From assembly GCA_944391285.1 (NCBI GenBank), contig CALXSY010000014.1:1-46461 (forward strand): a DNA stretch of 46,461 nt, written 5' to 3'. This document shows, piece after piece, positions 44,154 through 46,461 of the stretch. Origin of the DNA: an uncultured Clostridia bacterium. GTDB lineage: Bacteria > Bacillota > Peptococcia > Peptococcales > Peptococcaceae. The position numbers and the translations under genes were made by a program. The notes below the pieces were generated by a model that saw only the letters and a program-made list of their open reading frames with translations, had not been told where the DNA came from and did no database searches. Each line of letters starts with the position of its first letter. Positions within the stretch are counted from its first letter, which is position 1.

Positions 44154-44246
44154 TTATCGCTTTTGCGGCGGTGCTTTTCCATGTTTGCACCACAAATAAA
44201 AGGCATTTTTCCCAAGAGGAATTATGCCGCTTTTTGAATGGCTCAT
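44154..44246 (-). CDS. Possible small ORF (30 aa), uncertain
   Basis: An ATG-initiated 30-codon frame with a basic C-terminus (HGKAPPQKR). It has no good ribosome site, and its start overlaps the CodY-like box. It may be a remnant of a longer gene or a chance frame; I cannot identify it. Confidence 0.2.
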   Translation of the reverse strand: MSHSKSGIIPLGKNAFYLWCKHGKAPPQKR

Positions 44247-44258
44247 TTTCTGAAAATT
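44244..44258. promoter_or_regulatory. Near-consensus CodY box
   Basis: CATTTTCTGAAAATT matches the CodY consensus AATTTTCWGAAAATT at 14 of 15 positions. codY itself is in this window. No promoter is recognisable at this place, and AT-rich DNA makes a chance match possible. Confidence 0.35.
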
Positions 44259-44429
44259 CAAGCGAACAAGTATAATAAAACGGCTTTTTTAACATTGCTA
44301 ACCACGTGCGCATAGTCGAGTAAAATATATTTTTTTGTGTTACCTTTTTTTCTTTTTTTGTGCGATTTTTTGATTGTTTTTTTGGTTACTCCATTTGCCA
44401 ATGGTAGCACCAAAATAAGGCGGGCTTTT

Positions 44430-44453
44430 AAGGGTGTCGCATTTTGTTACCCC
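44430..44453 (-). repeat. 24-bp accessory repeat, copy A
   Basis: 20 of 24 bases match copy B at 44824-44847 (shared AAGGGTGTC followed by TTT and GTTAC). It lies just downstream of a small minus-strand gene. Confidence 0.5.
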
Positions 44454-44463
44454 CTTGTACTCT

Positions 44464-44763
44464 TTAACTTTTTACTTCTTCTTCGTTTTTGCTATGCACT
44501 TCAAGCGGCGGAATATTCTGCTCCTGCCATTCGTTAAAATCTATACCCATACGAAAGCCACGCAAAAAAGCTCCACTTTCTGCCGCTTGTACTTGTTTGA
44601 TGATTAGGTTTATAAGCTCATCATTTTCCGACCGGTCAAGCGGAAGCTTAGCTATAAAATTACTTAGCTCCCTTGCTGTTTTGTAGAAGTCTGCTGTCCT
44701 TTCTGCTAATATCAAAGCTTCTTGTTCTTCTTCCGGTTTATCAAAATCAAATATCTTTTCCAT
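44464..44763 (-). CDS. Small phage/ICE-type protein (99 aa)
   Basis: A highly acidic 99-residue protein, starting MEKIFDFDKPEEEQEAL, with a helical middle (ENDELINLIIKQVQAAESGAFLRGFRMG). The QVQAAESGAFLRGFRMG stretch is of a type seen in small prophage or conjugative-element proteins of Clostridia, but the function is unknown. ATG 44763 is chosen because AAAGGAGC lies before it; the frame opens nine codons earlier. It is last of the visible minus-strand accessory genes. Confidence 0.65.
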   Translation of the reverse strand: MEKIFDFDKPEEEQEALILAERTADFYKTARELSNFIAKLPLDRSENDELINLIIKQVQAAESGAFLRGFRMGIDFNEWQEQNIPPLEVHSKNEEEVKS

Positions 44764-44823
44764 TGTTTGCGCTCCTTTTAAACCATTCACCTAAATTAGG
44801 GTACTGGTTTTTCTTTGTCGTTA

Positions 44824-44847
44824 AAGGGTGTCACGTTTCGTTACTCC
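44824..44847 (-). repeat. 24-bp accessory repeat, copy B
   Basis: Partner of copy A. Its right end extends into GTTACTCCATTT (44840-44851), a 12-bp exact match to 44385-44396. It lies just downstream of the 74-residue gene's stop. Confidence 0.5.
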
Positions 44848-44849
44848 AT

Positions 44850-45074
44850 TTATAGCAAAATGGTATCTCCTTTTATTACTTTCTTGTCTGATAGCCTATC
44901 CAAAAAAGTTAAGTTTTCCGGTAAAACGGTTACAACAGATCCGCCGCATAATTCTACCAAAGCAACTGTAAAGCTACCATCTTCGCAACAGTCTATACCC
45001 CAACCAAGAAAGAATCCCTCTTTTTCCTCTCTTGTTCCTCGGGTAAGCCCTTTACATCTTCTATAACTTTGCAT
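44850..45074 (-). CDS. Small accessory protein (74 aa), unknown
   Basis: A 74-residue protein with three cysteines, one in CKG near the start and two in IDCCEDG. The rest has beta-strand character (SFTVALVELCGGSVVTVLPENLTFL). It looks like a small phage-type protein, but I cannot assign it. AAGGAGTGATAAA precedes ATG 45074. It lies 15 bp after the DUF1492-like gene. Confidence 0.6.
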   Translation of the reverse strand: MQSYRRCKGLTRGTREEKEGFFLGWGIDCCEDGSFTVALVELCGGSVVTVLPENLTFLDRLSDKKVIKGDTILL

Positions 45075-45089
45075 TTTATCACTCCTTTT

Positions 45090-45539
45090 TTAGTTTGGGA
45101 AAATATTCTTATCTCGTCCTATCTCTGCATAAGCAAGCAAAGCTTTATTGTGTAAGGTGAAAACGTGCTTTTCTGAAAAGTTTAGCTTTTTAGCAATAAT
45201 ATTCCATTGGTTAAAATTCAAATAGCGCAATTCTAATATCAAGCGCAAGTCTACATCAGCAATTAAGCTTATTTTTTCGTGTAGCTTCAGCATTAAATCC
45301 CAATAGTCATAAAATAAAGCGGTTATCTCTGCAGACAAGTCCGCCGCCAAAGCCGCCGCATTACCCGCCTTATCTCCAAAGCTTGTAGTTTTAACTTTAA
45401 GCATACTATAAGGGCTTGCGGTTATCCTGCAAGCTTTTTCATATGCTTCCAAGCGGCACGCAAGCAGATAGTCAATACTTTCTCTTATCTGGTGCAACTG
45501 CTCAAGCTCTGCTTTTGCTCTCTCTTTTTCTGTTGCCAT
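45090..45539 (-). CDS. DUF1492/ArpU-like phage transcription regulator
   Basis: A 149-residue protein with an N-terminal coiled coil (KERAKAELEQLHQIRESIDYLL). The C-terminal sigma-region-4-like helix-turn-helix has the stretch RLILELRYLNFNQWNIIAKKLNFSEKHVFTLHNKAL. This is the layout of DUF1492, RinA or ArpU proteins, which control late-gene transcription in phages of Gram-positive bacteria. ATG 45539 follows AAAGGCGG. It is downstream of the heptamer array, on the same strand as the other accessory genes. It is the best evidence that the region is prophage-derived. Confidence 0.7.
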   Translation of the reverse strand: MATEKERAKAELEQLHQIRESIDYLLACRLEAYEKACRITASPYSMLKVKTTSFGDKAGNAAALAADLSAEITALFYDYWDLMLKLHEKISLIADVDLRLILELRYLNFNQWNIIAKKLNFSEKHVFTLHNKALLAYAEIGRDKNIFPN

Positions 45540-45633
45540 TCCTGCGCCGCCTTTCCTCTCTTTTTTTATCCCTGATGACTCCCTATTTTAGGGGGTCATT
45601 TTTATTATCTGTTACTCTCTTTAAAGCCAAAAG

Positions 45634-45893
45634 TGTTACAAATGTTTCAAGATGTTACACTTTTTTACGATATTTATCGTACTTGTAGCACTTGTAACAC
45701 TGTAACACTTTTTTTGACATACACTATATATATATTAGTATATTAATATGTATATATATTAATATAAAAGGTACTTCCCTATATAGTGTATATATAGTGT
45801 TACATATGTTACAAATGTTACATATAATAATAAACGCCTTTAATAAGGGATTTTTGAATTTTAATTTGTAACACTTGTGTAACACTTGTAACA
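45634..45893. repeat. TGTTACA/TGTAACA heptamer array with AT-rich core
   Basis: Ten exact heptamers lie in 260 bp. TGTTACA is at 45634, 45653, 45798, 45807 and 45816; its reverse complement TGTAACA is at 45693, 45701, 45867, 45878 and 45887. Close copies occur at 45643 and 45684. The neighbouring copies are 8, 9 or 11 bp apart. Between the groups lies nearly pure A/T DNA, flanked by ACACTATATATA (45721) and its inverse TATATATAGTGT (45789-45800). No gene is present in this 365-bp gap (45540-45904). It resembles an iteron-type replication origin or an operator array. Confidence 0.7.
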
Positions 45894-45904
45894 TATACTA
45901 AAAA

Positions 45905-46177
45905 TTAAAAATCATCTTCGCCGCTTGCTAATCGCCTTATATCTTCCTCAATGCGCCTAAATTCTAATATTGCTTGTTGCAAGGTCATATCCTCTTTTGT
46001 AGTTAGCCTTCGTGTAAGCACCTTATAAAATCCTGCTAAGCAGTCGCTAAGGTTCATATAGTACCCAAGGACGACACTTTCTTTTTTCTTGCCGTCCTTG
46101 CTTGCTGTCTGTTCTTGTCTAAGCATGAAATTCCGCTCATCTGCCGTAATAAAAAAGCCGTCTGTTAATTTAATCAT
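45905..46177 (-). CDS. Small accessory protein (90 aa), unknown
   Basis: A 90-residue basic-then-acidic soluble protein without recognised domain, ending in RRIEEDIRRLASGEDDF. Its middle (ESVVLGYYMNLSDCLAGFYKVLTRRLTTKEDMTLQQAI) is of a type sometimes seen in phage and conjugative elements. AAGGAG lies ten bases before ATG 46177. It follows the partial gene and its in-frame extension, whose TGA lies four bases upstream of this start. Confidence 0.55.
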   Translation of the reverse strand: MIKLTDGFFITADERNFMLRQEQTASKDGKKKESVVLGYYMNLSDCLAGFYKVLTRRLTTKEDMTLQQAILEFRRIEEDIRRLASGEDDF

Positions 46178-46322
46178 CTTATCAACTCTCCTTTATTCTT
46201 ATGCGCCCGCCAAGGGCTATATTTTTTCTTAAAGGTATATTTGCCTTATCTTTTAATTTAAGCTTACTGCACCCCGCTTCAAACGCCTGTACGGCTTTTA
46301 TTTTCTCTTTGCTATGCCCAAA

Positions 46323-46461
46323 TTATAAGAACTCTTTCGGCGGCGGCTCGTTTACCTCTACAAGAAAGCTTTCTCTTTCTTCTGCGCTTATGCCTAATAC
46401 ATTCCAAATTTTTAATAATTCTATCCTGTAAACTCGGCATACTCTTTCGGCTATTCTTGCA
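46323..46461 (-). CDS. Partial accessory gene, C-terminal 45 codons
   Basis: Only the last 45 residues are in the window. The visible sequence, ARIAERVCRVYRIELLK then WNVLGISAEE and ending PPPKEFL, is charged and helical. It stops at TAA (46323-46325). The same frame then stays open for 46 further codons to a TGA at 46182-46184, so the stop may be a nonsense mutation in a longer gene, or the next 46 codons may be chance. I do not recognise the family. Confidence 0.5.
   Translation of the reverse strand, partial: ARIAERVCRVYRIELLKIWNVLGISAEERESFLVEVNEPPPKEFL

Larger units (their letters stand above)
44043..44463. other. Gene-poor accessory junction after tRNA-Leu
   Basis: About 420 bp without a convincing gene. 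It holds a 10-bp direct repeat GCACCACGAA at 44110-44119 and 44122-44131, further GCACCA copies, a possible 30-residue ORF, a near-consensus CodY box and, at the right, a 24-bp motif seen again at 44824-44847. The minus strand carries AT-rich stretches of A/T runs near 44330-44380. It may be the decayed edge of an integrated element. Confidence 0.4.

Overview
The window looks like chromosome from a low-GC, probably anaerobic, endospore-lineage Bacillota (Clostridia-like). The evidence is sigE with spoIIGA, the sporulation-associated ytaF and ylmC/ymxH genes, CodY, a CIRCE-controlled groESL, two T-box leaders, and the gene order polA-mutM-ytaF-coaE. I cannot name a genus from sequence alone. 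Most genes before 10.1 kb and between 14.2 and 22 kb are on the minus strand.

Layout. 0-5 kb: envelope polymer genes (SH3b anchor protein, WecA/TagO, CsaB, DUF5693 membrane protein). 5.1-10.15 kb: an RND efflux operon (lipoprotein adaptor, pump, TetR repressor) with a perfect palindromic operator next to its promoter. 10.27-13.8 kb: an isoleucine-type T-box in front of a fused HTH-cupin-acyl-CoA synthetase, then an amidohydrolase. 13.8-14.2 kb: a small CGGC-domain protein. 14.2-22 kb: one long minus-strand cluster (GIY-YIG, polA, mutM, ytaF, coaE, a small unknown, a hotdog protein, an aminotransferase, an iron-sulfur flavoprotein). 22-25.5 kb: a K+ channel-like protein, an NhaC-type antiporter and lysA. 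25.6-29.75 kb: codY, then a CoA-related operon panT-coaX-rnz-dusB behind a structured leader with a terminator. 29.8-31 kb: 5-formyl-THF cyclo-ligase and an unknown gene. 31.1-34.1 kb: groES-groEL-mrp. 34.1-35.5 kb: a tandem pair of lipoproteins sharing an identical core. 35.5-40.1 kb: gltX behind tRNA-Glu, then a Met T-box-metY-metA operon. 40.1-43.8 kb: sigE, spoIIGA, ylmC, rnhB, tRNA-Gly and rdgB. 43.9-46.46 kb: tRNA-Leu, followed by an accessory region with small phage-type genes and an AT-rich array of ten TGTTACA/TGTAACA heptamers.

How the genes work together. MetY and MetA form the acetylhomoserine route to methionine: MetA has Glu at position 111, the acetyl-CoA-type residue, and the T-box specifier is ATG. 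PanT and CoaX supply and phosphorylate pantothenate, and CoaE (elsewhere in the window) ends the CoA pathway. The most unusual unit is the Ile-type T-box driving a MACS-family ligase fused to an XRE-cupin sensor. It suggests that isoleucine starvation induces activation of a branched acid such as 2-methylbutyrate. Other points worth a second look are a hairpin that would hide the ytaF ribosome-binding site on read-through mRNA, a two-bulged-A hairpin leader at panT, gene-conversion-like identity in the lipoprotein pair, the heptamer array, and an in-frame stop in the last partial phage-type gene.
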